Assembly (NCBI GenBank): GCA_012965445.1
Contig: DTSJ01000320.1
Coordinates: 1 to 9,084, forward strand
Direction of reading: 5' to 3'
DNA length: 9,084 nucleotides
From: Candidatus Hydrogenedentota bacterium
Lineage (GTDB): Bacteria; Hydrogenedentota; Hydrogenedentia; Hydrogenedentiales; GCA-2746185
Of this stretch, positions 1-6,938 are shown in pieces. Under the pieces are notes generated by a model, which ran no database searches, was not told where the DNA came from, and saw nothing but the letters and a program-made list of their open reading frames with translations. How positions within the stretch are numbered: position 1 is the first letter of the stretch; each line of letters opens with the position of its first letter. Both the position numbers and the translations under genes were made by a program.

Positions 1-3000
1 CTCAGTTATCCCGCTGAAAACCGGAGTAATCAGTTTAATGCCCAGCGCATGGGCCGCCCATCCGAGCTGTGTCTCCAGCAACTGGCCCACGTTCATGCGC
101 GAGGGTACGCCCAGCGGATTCAGCAGAATCTGAATCGGTGTACCATCTGGAAGGAACGGCATATCTTCACGTGGAAGAATCTTTGCAACAACTCCTTTGT
201 TTCCATGACGGCCGGCCATTTTGTCACCCACCGACATGCGGCGTTTCGTAGCGACGTATACTTTAACGTGCTTGATGACACCCGGCGGCAGTTCGTCGCC
301 CTTACGCAGGTTGTTGATCAAGCTGTCGCGCTGCGCAATCAGTTTCGCTTCTTCCATCGCTGCCATATTTACCAGACGCGCGAATTTGCGCTGCACCGCC
401 TTGTCGTCAATTGTCAATCGCGCAAGGACCGTGTAGTCTGTATCGTCCATCTGCGAAACTTTAAGCCGCTTCCCTTTTTCAAGGGCAAGTTCGCCCGTCT
501 TATGGTCAACCACGCTTTCCTGAATTCGAATGCCCATCAGATCGTCTTTCATCAGGCCCACGAAAGTAGTGCGCACGAATTCGAGGCGTTCGCCATAGGA
601 CTGCTTGAGTTTGTTCACCTGCGCGTTGATCGCCGACTTGGAAGCGGAATCACCGCCCTTGTCTCGCCGGCTCGAAACGCGGATATCAACCACTACACCA
701 TTCGTCCCAGGAGAAGCGTTCAAGGAAGCATCCCGCACATCTTCGGCTTTCTCGCCAAAGATTGCGCGCAGCAGTTTCTCTTCAGGCGCGAGTTCGGTCT
801 CACCCTTAGGCGTCACCTTACCCACCAGCACATCACCCGGTTTGATCTTCGAGCCGATCTTCGCGATTCCGCTATCATCCAGGTGGCGCAGAGAATCTTC
901 ACTGACATTCGGAATGTCCCGCGTGATTTCTTCCGGGCCCAGCTTCGTGTCGCGCGCTTCAATATCAAACACCTGCACATGAACCGATGTAAACGCATCA
1001 TCCTTAACAAGGTCTTCACTCAGCAAGATGGCATCTTCGTAGTTGTAACCTTCCCAAGCCAAGAATGCCACAAGTACGTTTTTCCCCAGCGCAAGTTCGC
1101 CGTTGTCCGTCGCAGGGCCGTCAGCCACAATATCGCCCTGACGAACCTTGTCTCCAGTCTGCACGATTGGGCTCTGGTTGATGCACGTGTTCTGGTTCGA
1201 ACGCGTGAACTTTTTGAGAACGTACTCGTCCTCTTCCGTGTGAAACGGGTTCTTCTCTTTGTCGGATTTCTTGTCGACTTTGATCCGAACGACCTGACTG
1301 TCTACATACGAGATTGTGCCGGCGCGGTTCGCAGTCACAACCGTACCCGCATTCTTCGCCACTACATACTCAAGGCCCGTACCCACCAGCGGCGAGTCGG
1401 TTCTCAGCAGCGGAACAGCCTGACGCTGCATGTTCGATCCCATAAGCGCACGGTTCGCATCATCATGCTCCAAAAACGGAATAAGCGCAGCAGCAACACC
1501 TACCATCTGCTTCGGCGAAATATCCATGTAATCCACCTGCTGCGGATCGGCAAGCGGGAAATCTCCGCGATGACGCGAAAGCACCAGCGCGTTCTCAAAA
1601 CGGTTCTTCTTGTCCAGAGGCTCGTTGGCCTGGGCTATCGTATAATTGTCCTCATCGTAGGCCGAGAGCTCCTCAGTTTCCTCGGAAACCTTGCCGTTCT
1701 TCACGACGCGATAAGGTGTCTCCAGAAACCCGTAAGCATTCAGGTGCGAGAAAGTCGCAAGCGAAGCCATCAGACCAATGTTCGGGCCTTCAGGAGTTTC
1801 TATCGGGCAAATCCGCCCGTAGTGCGTCGGGTGTACATCGCGTACTTCGAAGCCCGCGCGTTCACGGCTCAGACCGCCTGGCCCAAGCGCGCTCAGCCGA
1901 CGTTTATGCGTAAGCTCAGCCAGAGGGTTGATCTGATCCATAAAGTGAGACAACTGACTGCGCCCAAAGAAGTCTTTGATCACCGCGCTCACAGGCTTCG
2001 GATTCACCAGACTCTGCGGCGTTAGCTGTTCATCATCGCGGAAGTTCATACGCTCACGAATCGTGCGTTCCATACGGACAAGCCCAATGCGGACCTGATT
2101 CGACAGAAGCTCGCCTACCGCACGAACCCGGCGATTGCCAAGGTGATCGATATCATCCAGCACTCCTTTCCCCGTGCGCAGACGCAGCAGATACTGCATC
2201 GTTGCGACGATGTCTTCTTTCACGATCGTCTTGATGTTCTGGTCAATCGTCAACCCGAGTTTACGGTTGATTTTATAACGTCCCACAGGAGCAAAATCGT
2301 AGCGGCTCGGATCGAAAAACAGACGCCGGAAGAACGTGCGCGTTGTCGCGTCCGTCGCCGGATCACCTGGACGTATTCGAGCGTATACCTCGCGATAAGC
2401 GTCTTCCTGAGTAATCGTCAAATCTTGTTGAAGCGTATGCGCCAGAGACGAATCCGCTTCAACTTGTTTCGCATCAAGAAGCTCTATCTCTTTAAGGTTC
2501 GATCCCATTAGTTTTTCAATGGTTACTTCGCTAATCTCCTCACACGCTTCCATCAGAATCTCGCCCGTTTCAGGGTCAATCGCTACCGCCGCGACCAGAC
2601 GCCCGATTAGATCTTCCGGGTCATAGGATTTCGAACCAATTTTAACTTTCGAGCGGCCAAGCTTAGCCTTTTCTTTGTCGTAAAAGAGTTCGAGGATGTC
2701 TTCACGCTCGATATAATCGAAGCATTTGAGAAATGTCGTCGCAAGCATACGCGAACGCCGATCAATGGTCAGCCAAAGCGTATCGTTGATATCATATTCA
2801 AACTCAAGCCACGCACCGCGATAAGGAATCACCCGCGCAGACAACAGTTTCTTGCCGTTCTGGTGAATCTTCGTTTCGAAGGAGACACCCGGAGATTTGT
2901 GAAGCTGACTCACCACAACACGTTCCGCTCCATTGATAATGAACGTACCCGTGTCCGTCATGATCGGAAGGTCGCCCAGAAATACCTCCTGTTCAACCAT

Positions 3001-3363
3001 CATCTTCTCGCGTTTTTCGCCGTCACCGCCCGCATCCTCAAAGCGAACCAGACGCAGCAGCGATTTCATTGCTGCCGAATACGTAACCCCGCGTATCTGA
3101 CATTCTTCCACGCTGTATTTGGGAGGCGTAAACGAGTAATGATCAAACTCCAGTCGCGTCATCCCGTCTGGAGATTCGATCGGGAAAACATCGTCGAAGA
3201 CATTTTGCAACCCCCGCGATTCGCGTTCTCCTGGCGGCACATCCCACTGAAGGAAATCGCCGTACGACTTAGTTTGGATTGCAATTAGATTCGGAAGTTC
3301 GACCGGATCATCAATCACGCTCAGGGACGGACGATTGATAGGGCCTTTATACGCGACTGCCAT
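1..3363 (-). CDS. rpoB: DNA-directed RNA polymerase subunit beta (3' end cut by window)
   Basis: This is the beta subunit of RNA polymerase, which forms part of the catalytic cleft of the core enzyme. The minus-strand frame is open for 1121 codons from ATG at 3361-3363 to the window edge. I checked much of it triplet by triplet and saw no break. Visible landmarks include the start MAVAYKGPINRPSLSVIDDP, the rifampicin region (1870-1965, FFGRSQLSHFMDQINPL then THKRRLSALGPGG), the PTHYGRICPIETPEGPNIGL segment, the AWEGYNYEDAILLSE segment near 1025-1080, and KMAGRHGNKGVVAKILPREDMP near 140-225. The visible end is LGWAAHALGIKLITPVFSGITE, so roughly 140-150 C-terminal residues lie outside the window. 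A good Shine-Dalgarno (GAGGGGA, 3371-3377) sits 7 nt before the start. The gene has its own promoter and no rplL directly upstream. rpoC would be expected beyond position 1, but this cannot be seen. Confidence 0.98.
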   Translation of the reverse strand, partial: MAVAYKGPINRPSLSVIDDPVELPNLIAIQTKSYGDFLQWDVPPGERESRGLQNVFDDVFPIESPDGMTRLEFDHYSFTPPKYSVEECQIRGVTYSAAMKSLLRLVRFEDAGGDGEKREKMMVEQEVFLGDLPIMTDTGTFIINGAERVVVSQLHKSPGVSFETKIHQNGKKLLSARVIPYRGAWLEFEYDINDTLWLTIDRRSRMLATTFLKCFDYIEREDILELFYDKEKAKLGRSKVKIGSKSYDPEDLIGRLVAAVAIDPETGEILMEACEEISEVTIEKLMGSNLKEIELLDAKQVEADSSLAHTLQQDLTITQEDAYREVYARIRPGDPATDATTRTFFRRLFFDPSRYDFAPVGRYKINRKLGLTIDQNIKTIVKEDIVATMQYLLRLRTGKGVLDDIDHLGNRRVRAVGELLSNQVRIGLVRMERTIRERMNFRDDEQLTPQSLVNPKPVSAVIKDFFGRSQLSHFMDQINPLAELTHKRRLSALGPGGLSRERAGFEVRDVHPTHYGRICPIETPEGPNIGLMASLATFSHLNAYGFLETPYRVVKNGKVSEETEELSAYDEDNYTIAQANEPLDKKNRFENALVLSRHRGDFPLADPQQVDYMDISPKQMVGVAAALIPFLEHDDANRALMGSNMQRQAVPLLRTDSPLVGTGLEYVVAKNAGTVVTANRAGTISYVDSQVVRIKVDKKSDKEKNPFHTEEDEYVLKKFTRSNQNTCINQSPIVQTGDKVRQGDIVADGPATDNGELALGKNVLVAFLAWEGYNYEDAILLSEDLVKDDAFTSVHVQVFDIEARDTKLGPEEITRDIPNVSEDSLRHLDDSGIAKIGSKIKPGDVLVGKVTPKGETELAPEEKLLRAIFGEKAEDVRDASLNASPGTNGVVVDIRVSSRRDKGGDSASKSAINAQVNKLKQSYGERLEFVRTTFVGLMKDDLMGIRIQESVVDHKTGELALEKGKRLKVSQMDDTDYTVLARLTIDDKAVQRKFARLVNMAAMEEAKLIAQRDSLINNLRKGDELPPGVIKHVKVYVATKRRMSVGDKMAGRHGNKGVVAKILPREDMPFLPDGTPIQILLNPLGVPSRMNVGQLLETQLGWAAHALGIKLITPVFSGITE

Positions 3364-3370
3364 GCACACT

Positions 3371-3377
3371 TCCCCTC
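3371..3377 (-). promoter_or_regulatory. Ribosome binding site of rpoB
   Basis: On the minus strand GAGGGGA lies 7 nt before the ATG at 3363. It fixes the start of rpoB. Confidence 0.8.
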
Positions 3378-3443
3378 ATTAAGGTTACCGATTCATTGAG
3401 ATTTACAAAGGATATTGCAACGAAGACGTAATTATATGGACGA

Positions 3444-3583
3444 TGGGCATATTTTGGGCATCATTCCTGCTTGGGGGCACAACTCACCAGTTACGTCAAT
3501 TCCGAGACAATTCAGAAGTGTACAAAAAAGCACCTCTGCTTGTCAAGTATATATATGGTCACAGGAAATATAACTGGGCATCA
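3444..3583. repeat. Three direct copies of TGGGCAT around the rpoB promoter
   Basis: TGGGCAT occurs at 3444-3450, 3455-3461 and 3575-3581, all in the same orientation. The last two extend to TGGGCATCA. The first two are 11 bp apart start to start and lie in the rpoB leader. The third lies about 29 bp upstream of the -35 box. This could be an operator-like arrangement or chance in a short gap. Confidence 0.4.
3517..3546 (-). promoter_or_regulatory. Sigma70-type promoter of rpoB
   Basis: On the minus strand a perfect -35 box TTGACA (3541-3546) is followed after 18 nt by TACACT (3517-3522), which matches the -10 consensus in 4 of 6 positions. Transcription would start near 3510, leaving a leader of about 147 nt before rpoB. 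The box lies within the 246-bp gap behind the DUF151 gene, so rpoB need not depend on readthrough. The leader and the rest of the gap contain no gene that I can support. Confidence 0.7.
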
Positions 3584-3609
3584 AAAAATTAGATCCAAAA
3601 TGAAACACA

Positions 3610-4062
3610 TCAGCCACCCCAAGTACCGAATTCCCCAGATTCATCGTCATCCGGAATATCCACGTCGTGAGCCGCACTGTCCATTACCTCTTCCGCAACA
3701 TAAATCGGGCATTTTTGCCGCACTGCCACCGCGATTCCATCACTCGGACGCGAATCAATCCGGAATACCTGCTCCAGATCCCCCTCTTCCGACAGCTGGT
3801 GGACGTTCAGATGGGCAAAAAACGTATCATTTTCCAGCTTGTAAATCGTTAGCGACTCTACCTCAGCATTAAAACCAGCAAGAATATTGCAAATGAGGTC
3901 GTGAGTCATGGGGCGGCCGAGCTTCTCGTCAAGCACCCCTATCTGGATGGCATGCGCTTCAGGAATACCCACGACAATAGGCAAAATACGATCCTCATGC
4001 CGAAGCAATACGACCGGATGCTGCGGCCCATCGCTAACCCCCAATATTTCGACTTCAAGCAT
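3610..4062 (-). CDS. Bifunctional nuclease family protein (DUF151)
   Basis: This 150-residue protein matches the DUF151 / bifunctional nuclease (BFN) family. Plant members have been reported to have DNase and RNase activity; the role in bacteria is poorly defined. Family signatures seen are LPIVVGIPEAHAIQ (27-40), RPMTHDLICNIL (50-61), RIDSRPSDGIAVAVR (101-115) and CPIYVAEEVM (118-127). The C-terminus is an acidic, Gly-rich tail (DIPDDDESGEF then GTWGG). Length is typical for a single-domain member. The start is fixed because an in-frame TGA lies only six codons upstream (4078-4080). A weak GGAA (4072-4075) lies 9 nt before it. A strong promoter precedes the gene. It points the same way as rpoB, 246 bp upstream of it, and some readthrough into rpoB is possible since I see no convincing terminator between them. 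Family assignment is secure; biochemical function is not. Confidence 0.92.
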   Translation of the reverse strand: MLEVEILGVSDGPQHPVVLLRHEDRILPIVVGIPEAHAIQIGVLDEKLGRPMTHDLICNILAGFNAEVESLTIYKLENDTFFAHLNVHQLSEEGDLEQVFRIDSRPSDGIAVAVRQKCPIYVAEEVMDSAAHDVDIPDDDESGEFGTWGG

Positions 4063-4100
4063 ATCGTCTGATTCCGGTCAATAGTCGATCCGATATTTCC

Positions 4101-4129
4101 ATTGTACCCTGACCTACACGAGATGTCCA
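4101..4129 (-). promoter_or_regulatory. Sigma70-type promoter of the DUF151 gene
   Basis: On the minus strand TGGACA (4124-4129, 5 of 6 to the -35 consensus) is followed after exactly 17 nt by TACAAT (4101-4106, 5 of 6 to the -10 consensus). Transcription would start near 4094, about 32 nt before the DUF151 start codon. Confidence 0.75.
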
Positions 4130-4313
4130 CACAATCGCAGTTTTCGATATACGACCTCCGCAGCAGCACCCTCGCCAATCACCGTTATCCGCACAGCGTC
4201 CACCCAGGTTCAAGTCGCGGTGGTTCCTGATACAGGGCCTGGTTTCCGATACAGACGATCCCGGACTTCGATATCAAATTTCGCCCTTTTCGACTCGCCG
4301 AAATCCACCTTTC

Positions 4314-4343
4314 TTGAATTACTAGCCCGAAAATAATTAAACT
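4314..4343 (+). promoter_or_regulatory. Possible promoter of the glycosyltransferase operon
   Basis: TTGAAT (4314-4319) and TAAACT (4338-4343) are separated by 18 nt, in an AT-rich patch just before the first glycosyltransferase. Both boxes match the consensus only partly. The 311-bp gap at 4063-4373 between the divergent genes holds this candidate and the DUF151 promoter. I see no gene in it. Confidence 0.35.
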
Positions 4344-4373
4344 GTGTCTCAAGTAGCGGGCAGGGATCAATTC

Positions 4374-5159
4374 ATGAAGATCAGTTTAATGGTGACGACC
4401 TACAACTGGAAAGAAGCACTGGAAATGGTTCTGCTCAGTGCTTTTCGACAGACCGTGCCTCCCTTTGAAATCATTGTAGCAGACGATGGATCTACCGAGG
4501 ATACCCGTGAACTCATTGACCGAATGCGCGAAACGACCGACATTCCACTTCATCACGTATGGCATCCCGATGAAGGCCATCGCAGAACAGTAATCCTCAA
4601 CAAAGGCATTGCAAAAGCGCAGGGCGACTACGTTAGTCAGGCCGATGGCGACGTTATTCTCCATCGAAATTTCATCCAAGATCAACAACGATTCGCTGAA
4701 CCAGGGGTCTTTCTCAGAGGCTACCGCGTTATGCTAGATGAAGAGACTTCCAGGAAAGCCCTGGATAGCAAGATTCTGAAATTCAGCCCTTTCGTTAAAG
4801 GACTCCTGCGGTTTTCAAATGCCATTCGGTCTCCATTTTTGACGCGGCTTACATTAGGCGACGCGCCGGAGTGGAGACGCGTCTTCGGTTCCAATCTGTC
4901 CTATTGGCGAGAGGATGCCCTCACCGTAAACGGATACAATGAAGACATCTTGGGGTGGGGGCCAGAAGACACCGAATTCGTTGCCCGATTGATTTTCAAC
5001 GGCATCAACAGACGTAAACTGAAGTTCGCTGCGAAGCAGCACCATTTGTATCACCCCGATATATCACGCGACAAATATGACGGGAATATGGATATACTGA
5101 AGCATACCCTGGAGAACAAGCTGTGCACCTGCGCCAACGGAATCAACAAGTTGCTTTGA
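4374..5159 (+). CDS. Family 2 glycosyltransferase, paralog 1 of 3
   Basis: This predicted 261-residue cytoplasmic enzyme has a GT-A fold and would transfer a sugar from a nucleotide-sugar donor to an unknown acceptor. Visible features are the N-terminal strand and VTTYNW motif (1-12), the nucleotide-binding IIVADDGS (33-40), the DxD metal/donor motif ADGD (90-93), the galactosyltransferase-C-like NGYNEDILGWGPED (186-199) and a terminal CANGINK motif. No membrane segment or signal peptide is seen. I chose ATG 4374 because AGGGA (4362-4366) lies 7 nt before it and because the paralogs start at the same residue; an in-frame GTG at 4344 would add ten unmatched residues. It heads a three-gene set. 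It differs from its paralogs just ahead of the DxD motif (SQA where they have IQV), so its donor could differ. Sugar and acceptor cannot be told. Confidence 0.9.
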   Translation: MKISLMVTTYNWKEALEMVLLSAFRQTVPPFEIIVADDGSTEDTRELIDRMRETTDIPLHHVWHPDEGHRRTVILNKGIAKAQGDYVSQADGDVILHRNFIQDQQRFAEPGVFLRGYRVMLDEETSRKALDSKILKFSPFVKGLLRFSNAIRSPFLTRLTLGDAPEWRRVFGSNLSYWREDALTVNGYNEDILGWGPEDTEFVARLIFNGINRRKLKFAAKQHHLYHPDISRDKYDGNMDILKHTLENKLCTCANGINKLL

Positions 5160-5177
5160 TTTGCTGGGAGTCTACAC

Positions 5178-5975
5178 GTGACGATTACCCTAATTGTTAC
5201 CACATATAACTGGGAAAAAGCTCTGGAGCTCCTGTTGATGAGTGTGTTGAGCCAGACACGCATGCCGGACCAATTCATTGTCGCAGACGACGGATCACGC
5301 GAAGACACACGCGAACTTATCGATGAGTTCGTCTCCAGATTCGATATACCAGTTTTACATGTTTGGCACAAAGACGATGGATTCCAGCGATCCGTCATAT
5401 TGAACCAGGCCATTGGCAAAGCCACAGGGGATTACATCATTCAAGTGGACGGCGACGTTATTCTCCACCGCTGTTTTGTTGAGGATCATGAATTTTTTGC
5501 CGCCCCCGGATACTTTATTCGCGGTCATCGGATTCGCCTCAGTAAAGAGTACTCAAAACAAGTGTTCGATCAAAAAAGTATCGTGTTCAACGATACCTTC
5601 AAGGGCCTTCTGCAGGTTTTCAAAACTGCACGCATGCGCTGGGTTTCAACTGTATTCCGATTGGATCTGCGCCGCCATGCGGAGGTTTACGGATGTAATC
5701 TGTCCTATTGGCGATCCGACGCAGTCGCCGTAAATGGATATAACGAAGACATATCCGGTTGGGGTTGCGAAGATCAAGAGTTCGTCGCCCGAATGACCTT
5801 TACCGGAGTCAAACGCCGGAAGATTCGGTTTGCGGCAAAACAGTACCATTTGTACCATCCGGAGGCATCACAAGATCGGCTGAGCACAAATCACGCCATA
5901 TTGGCAAATACAATTAGCACCCGCTCAACGTCGTGCAAAAACGGTATCGAGAAATACCAAACGCCGCACCTATGA
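5178..5975 (+). CDS. Family 2 glycosyltransferase, paralog 2 of 3
   Basis: This 265-residue protein is a close paralog of its two neighbours. Visible motifs are VTTYNW (7-12), FIVADDGS (33-40), KDDGFQRSVILNQAIG (65-80), QVDGDVILH (89-97, DxD) and NGYNEDISGWGCED (186-199), followed by KQYHLYHPEA and a C-terminal CKNGIEKY. The start is GTG at 5178, supported by GGGAG (5166-5170) 7 nt upstream and by alignment of the first residues with the paralogs. It begins 18 bp after the stop of paralog 1 and ends in an ATGA overlap with paralog 3, so all three are probably co-transcribed. The ends of the protein are conserved, while residues about 101-165 differ strongly from the paralogs. Family call is secure; the sugar, linkage and acceptor are unknown. 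Confidence 0.9.
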   Translation: MTITLIVTTYNWEKALELLLMSVLSQTRMPDQFIVADDGSREDTRELIDEFVSRFDIPVLHVWHKDDGFQRSVILNQAIGKATGDYIIQVDGDVILHRCFVEDHEFFAAPGYFIRGHRIRLSKEYSKQVFDQKSIVFNDTFKGLLQVFKTARMRWVSTVFRLDLRRHAEVYGCNLSYWRSDAVAVNGYNEDISGWGCEDQEFVARMTFTGVKRRKIRFAAKQYHLYHPEASQDRLSTNHAILANTISTRSTSCKNGIEKYQTPHL

Positions 5976-6757
5976 CCGCTACGCTCATCATCACCACCTT
6001 CAACTGGAAAGAAGCGCTGGAGCTAGTCCTCCTCAGCGTCAAGCACCAATCGCTCATGCCCTGCGAAGTCATTATCGCGGACGACGGCTCCCGCGACGAT
6101 ACCCGTGAATTGATTGACCGGATGATCCCTGAAATGCCCGTACCTATCCGTCATCTCTGGCACGAGGACGACGGGTTTCGCAGAAGCGTGATCTTGAACA
6201 AGGCCATCGCCCAGGCAAAAGGCGAATACTGCATACAGGTCGACGGAGATGTCATTCTTCATCCCGATTTCCTGCGCGATCACCAATCCTTCGCGAAAAA
6301 AGGCACATACTGCCCCGGCAGCCGGACAATGCTCAAAGAATCCCTCACCCGCGACGTTTTTCAGCAGAAACGCACCACCTTCAGCAGCTTCGAAAAAGGA
6401 ATAAAAAGGCCCCTGAACAGTCTCCGCCTACCCTGGCTCACGTCCCTCCTGTACCCCGACGCCCTCCGATATGACGACATCCGCGGCTCAAACCTCGCCT
6501 ACTGGCGCGAAGACGCACTCGCCGTAAACGGCTACAACGAAGATATCGCCGGCTGGGGACGCGAAGACACCGAATTTGTCGCAAGACTCACCTTCGCAGG
6601 CATCAAACGTCGCAAGCTGAAGTTCGCCGCGAAGCAGTATCACCTCTATCACACCGAAGCCTCCCGCGACCAACTCGACGACAACGATGCCATACTCGCC
6701 GCAACAATCAAGAACCACACACACCACTGCGAAAACGGCCTCGACAAGCACACTTAG
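5972..6757 (+). CDS. Family 2 glycosyltransferase, paralog 3 of 3
   Basis: This 261-residue protein is the third paralog. Motifs seen are ITTFNW (7-12), VIIADDGS (33-40), EDDGFRRSVILNKAIA (65-80), QVDGDVILH (89-97, DxD), NGYNEDIAGWGRED (186-199) and a terminal CENGLDK. The ATG (5972-5974) overlaps the TGA of paralog 2 (5973-5975), and no Shine-Dalgarno is visible before it, so translation is probably coupled to the upstream gene. The open frame extends upstream of this ATG inside paralog 2, but alignment with the paralogs supports 5972. Codons in this copy look richer in C at third positions than in the first two, which could mean a separate origin or different age. No strong terminator follows; a 4-bp stem overlapping the stop codon with T5 after it is too weak to trust. 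Confidence 0.9.
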   Translation: MTATLIITTFNWKEALELVLLSVKHQSLMPCEVIIADDGSRDDTRELIDRMIPEMPVPIRHLWHEDDGFRRSVILNKAIAQAKGEYCIQVDGDVILHPDFLRDHQSFAKKGTYCPGSRTMLKESLTRDVFQQKRTTFSSFEKGIKRPLNSLRLPWLTSLLYPDALRYDDIRGSNLAYWREDALAVNGYNEDIAGWGREDTEFVARLTFAGIKRRKLKFAAKQYHLYHTEASRDQLDDNDAILAATIKNHTHHCENGLDKHT

Positions 6758-6821
6758 TGTTTTTGAAGATGTAGGGCATCGCATTCAGAACCAGCCGATT
6801 CCGTGGATTTCGAGATTCGAC

Positions 6822-6849
6822 TAAAGCTTTCCAAAATCCCAGCCGATAG
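6822..6849 (+). promoter_or_regulatory. Sigma28 (FliA/SigD-type) flagellar promoter
   Basis: TAAA (6822-6825) is separated by 16 nt from GCCGATAG (6842-6849). This closely fits the class-3 flagellar promoter pattern, TAAA then about 15 nt then GCCGATAA. Transcription would start near 6856, leaving a leader of about 83 nt before flagellin. It places flagellin under a flagellar sigma factor separately from the glycosyltransferases upstream. Confidence 0.85.
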
Positions 6850-6923
6850 TTCTACCAACGCGGCGAACAGCAACCCAGTAACCGCCCCGACCGATGCACG
6901 GACGCAGAGGTTAATGACAACTC

Positions 6924-6929
6924 GGAGGT
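6924..6929 (+). promoter_or_regulatory. Strong ribosome binding site of flagellin
   Basis: GGAGGT lies 9 nt before the ATG at 6939. Such a strong site fits a highly made structural protein. Confidence 0.8.
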
Positions 6930-6938
6930 ATATACGTC

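Noticed and set aside
49..2025. A 658-codon open frame on the plus strand, opposite rpoB
   Set aside because: It lies antisense to the intact, fully conserved rpoB frame, and the predicted protein is rich in Arg and His with no family motif. It is a by-product of rpoB codon bias.
2143..3288. Further plus-strand open frames opposite rpoB
   Set aside because: They are antisense to conserved rpoB codons and show no recognisable domain or ribosome binding site.
3364..3609. Terminator or riboswitch in the gap before rpoB
   Set aside because: T-rich runs exist on the minus strand but I found no stable stem before them, and no known ribosomal-protein or riboswitch fold was recognised.
3939..4370. 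Minus-strand open frames across the gap between the DUF151 gene and the first glycosyltransferase
   Set aside because: One overlaps the DUF151 gene in another frame, and neither has a family motif or convincing start. The gap is better explained by promoters.
4344..4373. GTG at 4344 as the start of glycosyltransferase 1
   Set aside because: The extra ten residues have no match in the paralogs, and the ATG at 4374 has a good Shine-Dalgarno.
6748..6764. Small hairpin with T run at the end of glycosyltransferase 3 as a terminator
   Set aside because: The stem is only four base pairs (ACAC/GTGT), has a three-base loop and overlaps the stop codon. It is too weak to call.
6794..6801. GCCGATTC as a second sigma28 -10 box
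   Set aside because: No TAAA-like -35 box lies 15-16 nt upstream.
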